A stretch of DNA of 64,000 nt from Stomorhina lunata (GCA_933228675.1 OW121742.1:108690940-108754939), one strand, 5' to 3'; shown: positions 10,963 through 21,689, numbered from the stretch's first letter. Notes: generated by a model from the letters alone, not told the origin. A program made the numbers and translations.

Positions 10963-11231
10963 AAAGGTAGAAGGCCAATGCACGCGGCAAGCGGGAGCGG
11001 GCGGCAATCAGCTTTTTTTGGATTTGTCAAATTTGAAGCGGCAGTGGAAAAAAGTAGAACAAAGTTCTACTTTTCCGCTCGGCAGATTTTTTCAGTGCTG
11101 CTAGATTTAATTATATCCTACTCCAATATTTTTTTATATGAATATTTTTGTAAACAAACTCACATTTTATGTACTGGCAATACTACGGCCGCCCGCAGCC
11201 GCTTGCCGCGTATATTGGCCTTGTACCTTAA
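10963..11231. mobile_element. short MITE with ~40-bp GC-rich terminal inverted repeats
   Basis: The left end runs from AAGGTAGAAGGCCAATGCAC (10965) to GAGCGGGCGG; the right end, inverted, starts AAGGTACAAGGCCAATATAC and ends at 11229. The arms agree at about 36 of 41 positions and are much richer in GC than the surroundings. The right end abuts TTAA (11228-11231) and the left abuts TAAA (10962-10965), so a TTAA target with one mutated copy is possible but unproven. An inner palindrome AAAGTAGAAC/GTTCTACTTT lies near 11052-11074. The superfamily is unassigned. A 93-codon frame starting at 10978 crosses the inverted repeats and is not called. Confidence 0.65.
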
Positions 11232-11950
11232 GTTTTATCATTTTGTTATTTTGGTTTAATTATTTATTTATTCAATATTATTGTTTTCTTTAGAATTTTA
11301 TAAATTAATTTTAATGATAATGATATAACAAATTTTTCCTAAATCAAAAATTTGCGTTAACAGAAGGACAATCGAAGGACTCTAAATGAAAAGAAAATTT
11401 AATTGTAAATAAACAATAAATTAAGAAAAATTAATAACAAATTAAAAATGTATAAAAAAGCCTTAAAATCTAGCCTTTATTTAAAATTGTAAAAATTATA
11501 AATCAAACAAAAAAAAACTATAACATATTTTAAGGGGCATTTAGTTAAATAACAATTTAAAAAAAGACTTAAATATTTAATAACAACTAAAAAAAGAAAA
11601 ATCAAATGTTAATAAGAAACAAAAAACACACACTAATTAACAAAAAGGCAACAACAATAAATTATTTAAATAATTCTAAGAAAAAAAAAAATTCTAAAAA
11701 TAAACCAAAATACAAGTATTTTATTTTGAATTAAACTTTAAGGAAGAAGAAATTATACAAAACTTATGAATAAATAAATTTAATAAACTTCAAACAAAAT
11801 TACAAATTTATAAGGAAATTTTTATTAAAAAAAATTCTTTTTCTTGTTATGAATGATTCAATATCTGGAACAGATGTGAGTTTAAATTTGAAATGACAGA
11901 AATGTTTTAATAAATTATAAGGATTTGACAGGCTTGGGATTCAAATTTTA
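11232..11950. other. AT-rich intergenic DNA upstream of the first Kazal-like gene
   Basis: A-rich sequence with short AAC/AATAAA-like words and no convincing frame or repeat. The last 100 bases lead into the TATA box of the gene at 12025. Confidence 0.55.
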
Positions 11951-11954
11951 AGAG

Positions 11955-11992
11955 TATAAAAACTTAAAAGCTTTGAGGAGTTAGCATTCAGT
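11955..11992 (+). promoter_or_regulatory. TATA box and initiator of first Kazal-like gene
   Basis: TATAAAA starts at 11955 and an arthropod initiator TCAGT lies at 11988-11992, about 35 bases later. This puts the start of transcription about 35 bases before the ATG at 12025. The TATA box is shared with the other three family members. Confidence 0.7.
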
Positions 11993-12024
11993 AAGTTTTC
12001 GGGCTTCTTATCATTAATAACAAA

Positions 12025-12730
12025 ATGAAGTTTTTGGTAGTATTAGCAGCTGGTAAGATGGTTCAACAAATCTCCAAACATAACCTCAATTTCATAACAT
12101 ATCTTTAAATTTTTTACAGGCCTTCTCATCTGTCAAGCCGCCACTGTGCCTCAAGATGTAAACAGCTCCTCAACTGCAGTGCCTGTGCCCCATAATGATT
12201 TATTACCTCCTCCCGTTAGCTCAGAAACCGAAAAACCTCACCCTGAAGTCGAAATACCCGCTGTCATTGTAGAGGTAACCAAAGATCACACACCTCAAGT
12301 GGATATACCAATAGTTGTACAGCCTCAGGAAGTGGAGTACACAACCATACAACCCGAAATCGAAATTAAAACCTTCACTCCTGTAATAACCATTGAAGAA
12401 AAAACTACAGCCCGAGAAATGCGCTCACTTGCCGTTGTGGCAACGACAGAAGGTCCCACCACAATTTTAAAAGCCGTTACCGAAGAACTTACTAAATCTG
12501 AGGATAACCACTCGACAACTTCCACACACAGCCCCTGTGACGTGTTGTGCACCAAGTTCGAGTTTGAACCCATCTGTGCTACAAATGGCTTGTGTTTGCA
12601 TGAATTTCCGAACCAGTGCATTTTGGAGACCTTCAATTGCAAACATCCCACCAAGAAGTTTAGTGCCACCAAGGATGACAGATGCCAAATGCATTGGCTG
12701 ACCAAGTGCGAGGAAGGTGATTTAGTTTAG
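12025..12730 (+). CDS. secreted Kazal-like cysteine-rich protein 1 (two exons)
   Basis: The coding exons are 12025-12052 and 12120-12730, joined in phase 1 across a 67-bp intron (donor G|GTAAGA, acceptor TTTTTACAG). The product is 212 residues. It starts MKFLVVLAAGLLICQAATV, a clear signal peptide. The middle is rich in Pro, Glu, Val and Thr (PPPVSSETEKPHPEVEIP and similar), probably disordered. The C-terminal ~70 residues carry eight cysteines spaced C-x3-C-x8-C-x5-C-x7-C-x6-C-x14-C-x7-C with CATNGLC in place of the Kazal CGTDG segment. This resembles insect Kazal-type protease inhibitor domains, so an extracellular inhibitor or structural role is likely; the target is unknown. Unlike its three paralogues the last two cysteines are in the same exon. 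An open frame at 12325-12705 on the other strand is a shadow. Confidence 0.85.
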
Positions 12731-12743
12731 AAGGGAATTTTGA

Positions 12744-12774
12744 AATAAAAATGTAATTTTAAGGTATAAATAAA
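12744..12774 (+). terminator. polyadenylation signals of first Kazal-like gene
   Basis: AATAAA occurs at 12744-12749, 14 bases after the stop codon, and again at 12769-12774. The second is the more usual distance. Confidence 0.6.
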
Positions 12775-13190
12775 ATATGCATCAGATTTAAGAACCCAAA
12801 CGCACAAAGTCAATTGTAAGACTTGGACAAAGCTCCTAATCTTTGAGCTACACATAAACTTAGAGCAGAGATAGGCACACACATACATCAACATTTTGAG
12901 TCTGTATTTGTGAGAAAAATGTTGTAAACAAACGAGCGTTCTGGACCAACAGAGATCGGGATAAAGCCACAGATTTAACATCTTTTGGTACCGCATAGAC
13001 TGTATACAATGTATTTCCAGCTTGCGGTGAGGGTCCCCATGATACCCCTCACATTTTTTTAATAAACCGTCAACCATACTTTACTTGGTCCTGAGGGTTT
13101 GTGGATTCATTCAGAGTAAGTATCACAATTTCTTGGCCTTGATCATCCAACAGATCCCCAGTAATCAACAAAGTCTAAATTTGTAAATGT
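12775..13190. other. unassigned intergenic sequence
   Basis: More balanced in base composition than its surroundings and possibly an old element. A 116-codon minus frame (12727-13077) has cysteines but no signal peptide, domain or splice support. I see no basis for calling it a gene. Confidence 0.4.
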
Positions 13191-13198
13191 TAGAGCTG

Positions 13199-13228
13199 TT
13201 AGGTTAGGTTAGGTTAGGTTAGGTTAGG
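13199..13228 (-). repeat. (CCTAA)n tail of the retrotransposon
   Basis: About six copies of GGTTA/TTAGG read on the plus strand. It directly abuts the left target duplication (13191-13201), so it is the 3' tail of the minus-strand retrotransposon rather than a telomeric remnant. Confidence 0.75.
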
Positions 13229-14230
13229 CAGGATGCAGACTGTAAGGTCCACCTCACTTGGGTCCATAAAGAGGTCCCTTTGTAATTCCTGCAAGGATAG
13301 AGAAAATTAAATTCTTAAAACTACTGAGTGTAAGAGGCTCAGTTAGAGCCAGCCAGATGCACCGATAAAAGAGCCTATTTTACGAATATTGATGTTCGAG
13401 ATCTCTGACAGATCGTGCAGAAATGGGAATCCTAGATGGAGGGTTCTAAGTTCAGCAAGTGCTGGGCAGTGACAGAGGAAGTGGGATATTGTTTCTTCCT
13501 CCTCTGCATTGTGACAACTTCTGCAGTAGTCATTGCTTTGAAGATTAAGTCTTCTAGCATGTATACCTATAAGACAGTGTCCTGTGAGTACTGAAATAAG
13601 GGTGCGAAGTCTATGGCGCGAAAAGCTGACCAGGATTGCAGAGCGCTTACTATCGTAAGTTGGCCATGTAAGTCTGGAGATCGTACAGGTACTTTCTGTG
13701 GACCAGTTGGTCTGTGCGGACCTAAAAATAAACCGCTTTATGAGCAATTTGCATGCTGAGAGCGGAATACCTATGAATTGTTCAGTGTTTTCATGACTAA
13801 GAAGAGCACCATCTTTTGCTAGGTTATCCGCTATGATGTTGCCTGGTACATTACTATGACTACGTACCCAGAAAAGTTCAATGTTGGAATGTCTCGCCAT
13901 CTCATTTAGAGACGCCCGGCATTCACGGGTAAGAACGGATGTCGTGTAAACCGATGAAAGGGAATGAATAGCGGCAAGACTATCTATACAGAAACTGTAC
14001 ACTTGCTCGCCCTATAAATAGCTGAAATTTCAGCTTGAAGAATGCTACATTGTTTTGGGAGCTTGAATTTCACTTTAATCCCAAATGATGGGATAAAGAA
14101 GCCCCCACCCACACCACGTGATGATTTGGATCCATCCGAATAGATAACCAGGGTCTCTTCACTAAAAGCGTTATGGGCCCCTGAGATATCCACAGTGAAG
14201 GATTGCTCGAAAGCGAGTGAGGGAATACAG
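13202..14230 (-). mobile_element. 5'-truncated non-LTR retrotransposon with 11-bp target duplication
   Basis: A 1,029-bp insertion flanked by TAGAGCTGTTA at 13191-13201 and 14231-14241. Read on the minus strand it has the end of an ORF2 with an RNase H domain, then ~140 bp of 3' UTR and a (CCTAA)n tail. Variable 11-bp flanking repeats plus 5' truncation are the marks of target-primed reverse transcription. An RNase H after the reverse transcriptase is found in the I and LOA groups of non-LTR elements; I favour one of these but cannot choose. A second, decayed copy of this 3' end is at 45408-45720. Confidence 0.85.
13343..14193 (-). pseudogene. retrotransposon ORF2 C-terminus: RNase H and zinc-knuckle region, frameshifted
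   Basis: Two overlapping minus-strand frames cover this relic. The first (14193-13984) has the RNase H start YSDGSK and a following GVGGGFF strand, then the QAE catalytic segment. The second (to 13343) has the DSLAAIHSL segment and HSNVPGNIIADNLAK, supplying the later Asp and His. It then runs to a C-terminal Cys/His cluster (CRSCHNAEEEETISHFLCHC), usual at the end of such ORFs. A frameshift near 13985-14005 separates the two frames, so the relic is inactive. The reverse transcriptase and endonuclease domains are absent because of 5' truncation. Confidence 0.85.
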
Positions 14231-14249
14231 TAGAGCTGTTACAACAACA

Positions 14250-14930
14250 ACAACTTCAAATCTCGAAAGGTGAATATGCTAGATCTTCGAAAACGAGATA
14301 TAATGATAAACGACACGCTTTCTCTCTCTCACAAAGTATCCCAGAGAGATTTAATAAAATCGATCAGCAAATTTCGACTGCTAAGCAAAGAGAGAGGGAG
14401 TCTGAAACACGCGAGATATATTTCTAAGCAACATTATTAGATCTTAACAACATGAGATCTCGAAAATTAATAATATTAAACCTTTGAAAAAGTTGTATAA
14501 TGATCAACGACGACACTCTATCTCATTTAGAACCCTCGAGAGATTTAATCAAGATAATCAGTAAATTCCGACTGCTAAGCAAAGAATGGGAGTCTGAAGT
14601 AGGCTCTGCTAAGTATGAAACTCCAAAAATCTGAGATCTCGATCTCGAATGAATACAATACGTTCAAAGAATAGATCAACAATATACTTTATTTCTCAGA
14701 ATTATGGAGATATATGATCAAGTTGAAGAAAACATTATAGCTACTAAGCAGAGAGAGTATCTGAAATTAAACCTCAGATCGAGGTAACATCTCGAGAGGT
14801 TTGAATAATAAAATTTTGTTGAAAAATTATAAGGATCAGCTACTCAATCTATAAATCCTATACAGATTAGAAAATTGTCACTGCAAACTGAAAGTCGCTG
14901 AAATCACCTCATCTACTTTCTAGCAGACTT
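14250..14930. repeat. three diverged ~185-bp tandem copies
   Basis: The phrase CTGCTAAGCAAAGA followed by GGGAGTCTGAA occurs near 14380 and 14570, and a weaker form (CTACTAAGCAGAGAGAGTAT) near 14732. ATAATGAT(A/C)AACGAC precedes the first two at matching distance. The copies are much diverged. The region is richer in GC and CT than its surroundings. Origin unknown; one small frame at 14913-15128 is not supported. Confidence 0.6.
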
Positions 14931-15129
14931 ACAAAGGGTCGCGATTACCTGATAATTCGACTTCCCATTAAATTCGTTGGTCATACAGTCTAAAGACTTT
15001 TGCTGAGGTAGTCGGAAAAAAAAAATCAAAATGTCGGTCATTAACAGCAGAGAACTAGGTGAACAAAGCAACACTATGTCTTCAGTGTACTCTTGACTGC
15101 TAATGAAGATGCAGCATATGCCTAGCATC

Positions 15130-16960
15130 TGTTGTCAACTTTTCAATAGAAATGCCTTCCTATCGTCAACTTTTCTATAGAAATGTTGTGCTATCCTCAA
15201 CTTTTCTTTAGAAATGTTGTCCCATCCTAAATTTTCTATAGAAATGTTATTCTTTCGTCCACTTTTCTCTAGAAATGTTGTGCTATCGTCAACTTTTCTC
15301 AACTCTTCTATAGAAATGTTTGTCTATCGTCAACTTTTCTATAGAAATGTTTGTCTATCGTCACCTTTTCTATAGAAATGTTGTCCAATCGTCAACTTAT
15401 CTATAGAAATGTTGTCCTGTCGTCAACTTTTCTATAGAAATGTTGTCCTATCGTCAACTTTTCTAGAGAAATGTTGTCCTATCGTCAACTTTTCTATAGA
15501 AATGTTGTCCTATCGTCAACTTTTCTATAGAAATATTGTCCTATTGTCAACTTTTCTATAGAAATGTTGTCCTATAGTCAACTTTTCTAGAGAAATGTTG
15601 TCCTATCGTCTACTTTTCTAGAGAAATGTTGTCCTATCGTCAACTTTTCTATAGAAATGTTGTCCTATCGTCAACTTTTCTATAGAAATGTTGTTCTTTC
15701 GTCAACTTTTCTATAGAAATGTTGTCCTATCGTCAACTTTTCTATAGAAATGTTGTCCTATCGTCAACTTTTCTATAGAAATGTTGTCCTATCGTCAACT
15801 TTTCTATAGAAATGTTGTCCTATCGTCAACTTTTCTATAGAAATGTTGTCCTATCGTCAACTTTTCTATAGAAATGTTGTCCTATCGTCAACTTTTCTAT
15901 AGAAATGTTGTCCTATCGTCAACTTTTCTATAGAAATGTTGTCCTATCGTCAACTTTTCTATAGAAATGATTGCCTATCGCCAACTTTTCAATAGAAATG
16001 ATTGCCTATCGCCAACTTTTCTATAGAAATGTTTGCCTATCGTTCAGTTTTCTATAGAAATGTTGTGCTATCGTCAGCTTTTCGGTAGAAATGTTTGCCT
16101 ATCTTCCAGTTTTCTATAGAAATGTTGTGCTATCGTCAACTTTTCTATAGAAATGTCTTTCCATCGTCAACTTTTCTACAAAAATGTTTGCCTATCGTCA
16201 TATTTCTATACAAATGTTTTCCTTTTTTTTCAACTTTTCTATAGAAATGTTGTTCTATCCTCAAATTTTATATAGAAATGTTCGCCTATAGTCAACTTGT
16301 CTAAAGAAATGTCTGCCTATCGTCAACTTTTTTAAAGAAATGTCTACCTGTTGTCAACTTTTCTATAGAAATGTTTGCCTATCGTTAACTTTTCTAAAGA
16401 AATGTCTGCCTATCGTCAACTTTTTTATAGAAATGTCTTCCTATCGTCAACTTTTTTAAAGAAATGTCTTCCTATCGTCAACTTTTCTATAGAAATGTTT
16501 GCCTATCTTCCAGTTTTCTATAGAAATGTTGTGCTCTCGTCAACTTTTCTATAGAAATGTCTGCCTATCGTCAATTTTTCTGTAGAAATATTTGCCTATC
16601 GTCAAGTCTTCTGTAGAAATGTTTGCCTAACGTCAACTTTTCTATAGAAATATTTGCCTATCGTCAACTTTTCTATAGAAATGTTTGCCTATCGTCAACT
16701 TTTCTATAGAAGTGTCTTGCTATCGTCAACTTTTCAATAGAAATGTTGTTCTATCCTCAACTTTTATATAGAAATGTTAGCCTATCGTCAAATTTTCTAT
16801 AGAAATGTTTTCCTATAGTCAACTTAAAAAAATGTTTCCCTTTCGTTAACTTTTATGTAGAAAAGTTATGCAATCATCAACTTCTATATAGAAATGTTGA
16901 CCTATCGTCAACTTTTCTATAGAAATGTCTCCATATTGCCAACATTTCAGTAGAATAGGA
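15130..16960 (+). repeat. 31-bp satellite array C (TGTTGTCCTATCGTCAAC subfamily)
   Basis: About 59 units of 31 bp: TTTTCTATAGAAA joined to TGTTGTCCTATCGTCAAC. The most uniform part is 15420-15960. Both flanks have more variable units (TGTTTGCC, TGTCTGCC, TTCCAGTTTTC). It shares the CTATAG core with arrays D-I. Confidence 0.96.
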
Positions 16961-17412
16961 TATTTTTGAAATCCCATTTGTATTGCGTTTAAAAATATTG
17001 TTTGTTAATTTTCAATTATCTAAAATGTTTTACAAATTGCACTTCTTTAACACCATTTTCTTCTAGTAGGAAATTCGCAATTAATATCTTAAAAATACTT
17101 TTAATGATCATTAATAAAGATTTTCCTTAGCGATTAAGGCTATCTTTCAGATCTTTTAATATTTTCAATGAACAAATTTCAATTGAAAATTCTTCTAATG
17201 AAATGTAAACTGGTTGCAGGTTTCACTTTATCACTTACGATACAACACTCATAAGTCATAAAATAAAATTTTATGACCCATAATTATGGCAAAACGACAT
17301 GTTATACCGCCAACTAAGGCCTTTCGAACAGGTTAAGAGAAAAGAATAACAATTTTATAATTTGTTTGAAGAAAATTAATTTCCTTATGATTGATCGATA
17401 CATGACTTTCAG
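16961..17412. other. AT-rich intergenic DNA, no gene seen
   Basis: Noncoding AT-rich sequence between satellite C and the 3' end of the minus-strand Kazal-like gene 2. No repeat or motif recognised. Confidence 0.5.
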
Positions 17413-17418
17413 TTTATT
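17413..17418 (-). terminator. polyadenylation signal of Kazal-like gene 2
   Basis: AATAAA on the minus strand, about 106 bases after the stop codon in exon 3. Confidence 0.5.
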
Positions 17419-17523
17419 ATAAGAGATATAGGATTTAATGGAAAAATATTTTAACTTTTTGCTTATTTGAAAAGTTTATAGTTAAGATTTTACTTTTTAG
17501 TTCTTGAGTCTTCTGATTATGTT

Positions 17524-18355
17524 CTATATATCCCCGGGATAACATTTTACCGTATCCAAATCCATGCAGCTAATATCATCCGCAATATGGAAAACTGTTA
17601 AGAAATTTCAGAGATTAACAAAGATTTTTTTATAAATTTTTAAAAATTTTATTTCTTCCACTTACTTTTATGTGGATTTAAGCAATTATATGTACTCAAA
17701 TCACATTGACTCTCAAATTCCCGATAGCAACGTCCGTTATAACCACATACCCTCAAATCCAGATGTGTACAAGCAAACTGACATTTACGAGCCTTCTCGG
17801 CAACACTGCTCAATGACATGGGTGGCCAGACTTGACGATTAAGTAGAGAACGTATCACGCGATCTTTGCTTTGCGTCAGCTGATGATTTGCTACAACTTG
17901 GGGTATATGCTGCGATACTTGGGTGACAACATGTTGAACCTTGGGGGGTATAACGATTGATACTTTCGAGTTATCATTAGAAGATATATGGTTCTCAGGT
18001 TTAAGGCTATCATTGGAACCTTGAACTTGGTGTTCTACTTGTTGGACTACAGTTTCAGCAACTTTGGGATCCATTGCAATACCAGGAATATGATCTTTCT
18101 GTTTATCGTTATGATGGATTTGATCATGATGTTTCTGTTCCCCTCCAATACTGGGAATATGATATTCATGTTGATCGCCAGAAACTCCTAGTTGCCCCTC
18201 TTTATGATGATGATCCGGCTGATGATCATCTTTGATCTTCTCACATGCAAAAGCTTGCAAGATCAACAAAACGGCTTAAAAAAAATAAAAAAATCAAAAT
18301 CTTAACAATCTTTGATCATATTAAGACTCTTACCGAAAACTCCTAAAAATTTCAT
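17524..18355 (-). CDS. secreted His-rich Kazal-like protein 2 (three exons)
   Basis: The exons on the minus strand are 18355-18334, 18274-17666 and 17594-17524 (22, 609 and 71 nt), giving 233 residues. Exon 1 reads MKFLGVF; the splice G|GTAAGA keeps phase 1, as in the other members. The signal peptide MKFLGVFAVLLILQAFACEK is followed by a His/Asp/Gln-rich stretch (HQPDHHHKEG, KHHDQIHHNDKQKDH). Next come a conserved IPPKVQHVVTQVSQHIPQVV segment, a basic DRVIRS site and the eight-cysteine domain. Its first six cysteines read CQFAC, VCGYNGRC and so on to NC. The unspliced frame ends in KSKWKK, but AAAA|GTAAGT at 17665 is a strong donor. The third exon (IFHIADDISCMDLDTVKC ...) supplies the last two cysteines seen in all paralogues. 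The His-rich region may bind metal or be a pH-responsive linker; that is inference. Confidence 0.88.
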
Positions 18356-18413
18356 GTTTCTTCTCAACTCAAATGTAAGATCACTAATTATTTCAAACCA
18401 ACCGCTATTCGGC

Positions 18414-18420
18414 TTTTATA
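18414..18420 (-). promoter_or_regulatory. TATA box of Kazal-like gene 2
   Basis: TATAAAA on the minus strand, 59 bases upstream of the ATG, at nearly the same distance as in the paralogues. Confidence 0.7.
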
Positions 18421-18809
18421 CCCTATCAGCTGATCAAATCTGCTTGACAATGTCGTTCGTAATTGACCCATAAAATTTCTTAATTGACCAAATCTTATGC
18501 AATATTAGGCTGGAATTTAATCATTAAGGAATTTAATAAAGATATTTCCTTTTTTGTTTGCTAACAATCTTAAACATTTAAGAAATTTAATTTAAATGCA
18601 TTTCTTTAAAAAAAAAAATTAAAAACCGCAGGAATGCGCAAAAGTTTGGAGTGGCTTAATATAGAACCAGACGTCAAAGTCGTAAAATGATCACGTCATC
18701 GAAACATTGAAATAATGTCAAACAAAAAGATTCAAAGAAGAAAAATTGATAATATGCAAACATTTGTTTATGCATATAGAAAAGATGCGAAAACAGATCT
18801 TTTTTTTAA
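18421..18809. other. intergenic DNA upstream of Kazal-like gene 2
   Basis: AT-rich and noncoding. The minus-strand frame at 18718-18957 runs into the satellite and is a repeat product. Confidence 0.5.
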
Positions 18810-20507
18810 AGTTTGTAAAGAAAAGTTGGCCAAAACAAGACATTTCTAGAGAAAAGTTGACCAAAGGAAGATATTTCAAGAGAAAAATTGACCTAAGGAA
18901 GACATTTCTAGGGAAAACTTGATAAAATAAATACATTTCTAGAGAAAAGTTTAACAAAAGGACACATTTTTAGAGAAAAGTTGACCAAAGGAAGACATTT
19001 CTAGAGAAAAGTTGAACAAAGGAATACATTTCTAGAGAAAACTTGACCAAAGGAAAACATTTCTAGAAAAAATTTAAACAAAGGAAGACATTTCTAGAGA
19101 AAACTTGACCAAAGTAAAACATTTCTAGAGAAAAGTTGACCAAAGGAAGACATTTCTAGAGAAAAGTTGACCAAGAGAAGACATTTCTAGAGAAAAGTTG
19201 ACCAAAGGAAGATATTTCTAGAGAAAAGTTGACCAAAGGAAGACTTTTCTAGAAAAAAGTTGATCAAAAGAAGAAATTTCTATAGAACAATTGACCAAAG
19301 GAAGACTTTTCTTTAGAAAACTTGAACAAAGGAAGATTTTTCTATAGAAAACTTAACCATAGAAAGACTTTTCTATAGAAAAGTTGACCAAAGGAAGACT
19401 TTTCTCTAGAAAAGTTGACCAAAGGAAGACTTTTCTATAGAAAAGTTGACCAAAGGAAGACTTTTCTATAGAAAAGTTGACCAAAGGAAGACTTTTCTAT
19501 AGAAAAGTAGACCAAAGGAAGACTTTTCTATAGAAAAGTTGACCAAAAGAAGACTTTTGTATAGAAAAGTTGACCAAAGGAAGACTTTTCCATAAAAAAG
19601 TTGACCAAAGGAAGACTTTTCTATAGAAAAATTGACCAAAGGAAGACTTTTCTATAGAAAAGTTGAACAAAGGAATACTTTTCTATAGAAATGTTGACCA
19701 AAGGAAGACTTTTCTATAGAAAAGTTGACCAAAGGAATACTTTTCTATAGAAATGTTGACCAAAGGAAGACTTTTCTATAGAAAAGTTGACCAAAGGAAG
19801 ACTTTTCTATAGAAATGTTGACAAAAGGAAGACTTTTCTATAGAAAACTTGACCAAAGGAAGGCTTTTCTATAGAAAAATTGACCAAAGGAAGACTTTTC
19901 TATAGAAAAGTTGACCAAAGGATGACTTTTCTATAGAAAAGTTGACCAAAGGATGACTTTTCTATAGAAAAGTTGACCAAAGGATGACTTTTCTATAGAA
20001 AAGTTGACCAAAGGATGACTTTTCTATAGAAAAGTTGACCAAAGGATGACTTTTCTATGGCAAAGTTGACCAAAGGATGACTTTTCTATAGAAAAGTTGA
20101 CCAAAGGATAACTTTTCTATAGAAAAGTTGACCAAAGGATAACTTTTCTATAGAAAAGTTGACCAAAGGAAGACTTTTCTATAGAAAAGATGACCAAAGG
20201 AAGACTTTTCTATGGAAAAGTTGACCAAAGGAAGACTTTTCTATAGAAAAGTTGAATAAAGGAAGACTTTTCTTTAGAAAATTTGAATAAAGAAAGACTT
20301 TTCTATAGAAAAGTTGACCAAAGGAAGACTTTTCTATAGAAAAGTTGACCAAAGGAAGATTTCCTATAGACAAGTTTACCAAAGGAAGACTTTTCTATAG
20401 AAAAGTTAAACAAAGGAAGACTTTTCTATAGAAAATTTGAATAAAGAAAGACTTTTCTATAGAAAAGTTGACCTAGGGAGACATTTCTATAGAAAAGTTC
20501 ACCAAAG
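18810..20507 (-). repeat. 31-bp satellite array D (CCTTTGG subfamily, inverted)
   Basis: About 55 units of GTTGACCAAAGGAAGACT joined to TTTCTATAGAAAA. This is the exact reverse complement of the array E/F/G2 unit. The left third has ACATTTCTAGAGAAAA units and the right two thirds CTTTTCTATAGAAAA units; a run of GGATGACTT units lies at 19918-20090. The array sits directly upstream of Kazal-like gene 3. Confidence 0.96.
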
Positions 20508-20857
20508 GTATGAATTTCTTATTATAATTTGAAGTTATTTTTATCAAGTTTGTTTTAAACATTTGTTTGAAAACTGTTTTACGACATTCCTGTCTGGTTT
20601 TATTTTTAGTTAATCTTCACTTTTGCATGTTTATACAGTATAGTCTCCTGTGTTACTAACATTCAATTAGCATTTTAATTTACATTCTTAATTTTTATTA
20701 CTTGTGCTGTTACTTCAGCAAATAAAATTGGATCAATTGTATATTAATTAAAGACAAAAGCATCCATAAAAGAAATTTTTGCATAAAGTTGCATAATTCT
20801 TATAATTTGTAAAATTATCAAAAGTGTTTCAAATATGAACAAGAAATTTTAGTAAAG
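20508..20857 (+). other. upstream region of Kazal-like gene 3, inverted duplicate of 31393-31790
   Basis: Nearly the whole stretch from about 20520 matches the reverse complement of the region upstream of gene 4. Shared blocks include CGACATTCCTGTCTGG, CATTCAATTAGCATTTTAAT and CAAATATGAACAAGAAATTT. Identity looks above 90 percent by eye. It probably holds the shared promoter elements. Confidence 0.8.
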
Positions 20858-20866
20858 TATATAAAA
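20858..20866 (+). promoter_or_regulatory. TATA box of Kazal-like gene 3
   Basis: TATATAAAA, about 64 bases before the ATG at 20922. The same sequence is conserved upstream of gene 4. Confidence 0.75.
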
Positions 20867-20921
20867 ACTTGGACAATCTTCTAACCGATATTAGTGATCT
20901 CGCAGTAAAGTTTTCAACAAC

Positions 20922-21689
20922 ATGAAGTTTCTAGTAGCTTTTGGTGAGAGTTTTGTTTTAAGAAAAGGAAAATTTATAGTATTTTTATATATATTCGATC
21001 TTATCTTATAGCCTTTGTACTCCTCCTGCAATCAGCTATTGCTCAGGAAATCCAAAAAGATCATAAACCAGATCATGGTCATCAGGGTAACATTGGAGTT
21101 GAAGCCGATAAACATGAAGTTCATATTCCAGATGATGTTCACAAACAACCCCAAGCAGTGGAACACCAGGTTTTACAAACAGATCCTTCATCTATGAATG
21201 AAGTAGTCAAACCCACTTCCCAACATTCAGCTGGCGGAGACTCTCAAAGTTCTGTTGTTATACCTCCCAAAGTTCAAAATTTGGTCAACCAAGTAACTCA
21301 ACACATTCCCCAAGTTGTCGCTCAACATGTCGCCACCCAAAATAAGGATCGAGTTGTGCGTTCTATTGACAATCGTCGTTCATGGCAGTCACTCCAGGTG
21401 GGAGCTGTTGAACAACCCGGTAAATGTGAGTTTATATGTCATGATTCCGATGTCAGTATTTGTGGTTATAATGGACATTGTTATCACAAGTTCGAGAGTC
21501 AATGTGAACTGAATACCTATAACTGTTTGAATTCGCCGAAAAGTATGTTTATTGTTGCAGATCTTATTAAAGATATAATTTATTTCATATTTTTTTATTT
21601 TAATTTGTTTTATAGTTTTCCATATCGTGGATAGTGTCAACTGTAAAGCAGGAGAATCTCTTGAAAAATGCTATCGTGGACACTTATAG
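20922..21689 (+). CDS. secreted Kazal-like protein 3 (three exons)
   Basis: The exons are 20922-20943, 21012-21542 and 21616-21689 (22, 531 and 74 nt), coding 208 residues. Donors are G|GTGAGA and AAAA|GTATGT; acceptors end in TTATAG and TTATAG. The signal peptide is MKFLVAFAFVLLLQSAIA. It is followed by a His-rich DHKPDHGHQ stretch, the family segment VIPPKVQNLVNQVTQHIPQV, a basic NKDRVVRS site and the C-terminal domain. Cysteine spacing is C-x3-C-x7-C-x5-C-x7-C-x6-C-x14-C-x8-C with CGYNGHC. Exon 3 (IFHIVDSVNC ... KCYRGHL) gives the last two cysteines. Likely an extracellular protein with a Kazal-type fold; inhibitory activity is untested. Gene 4 is its inverted duplicate. Confidence 0.9.

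Noticed and set aside
10978..11259. 93-codon frame beginning MHAASGSGRQ
   Set aside because: It spans the terminal inverted repeats of a MITE; no coding signal.
12325..12705. 126- and 75-codon minus frames inside Kazal-like gene 1
   Set aside because: Shadows of the plus-strand exon, which has a signal peptide and cysteine domain.
13199..13228. Telomeric TTAGG repeats
   Set aside because: They abut the target duplication of a minus-strand retrotransposon and are best read as its 3' tail; flies lack TTAGG telomeres.
20922..21634. Kazal-like gene 3 ending at 21634 within the unspliced frame
   Set aside because: The tail after 21542 is low-complexity intron sequence; a good donor/acceptor pair leads to an exon conserved in genes 2 and 4.
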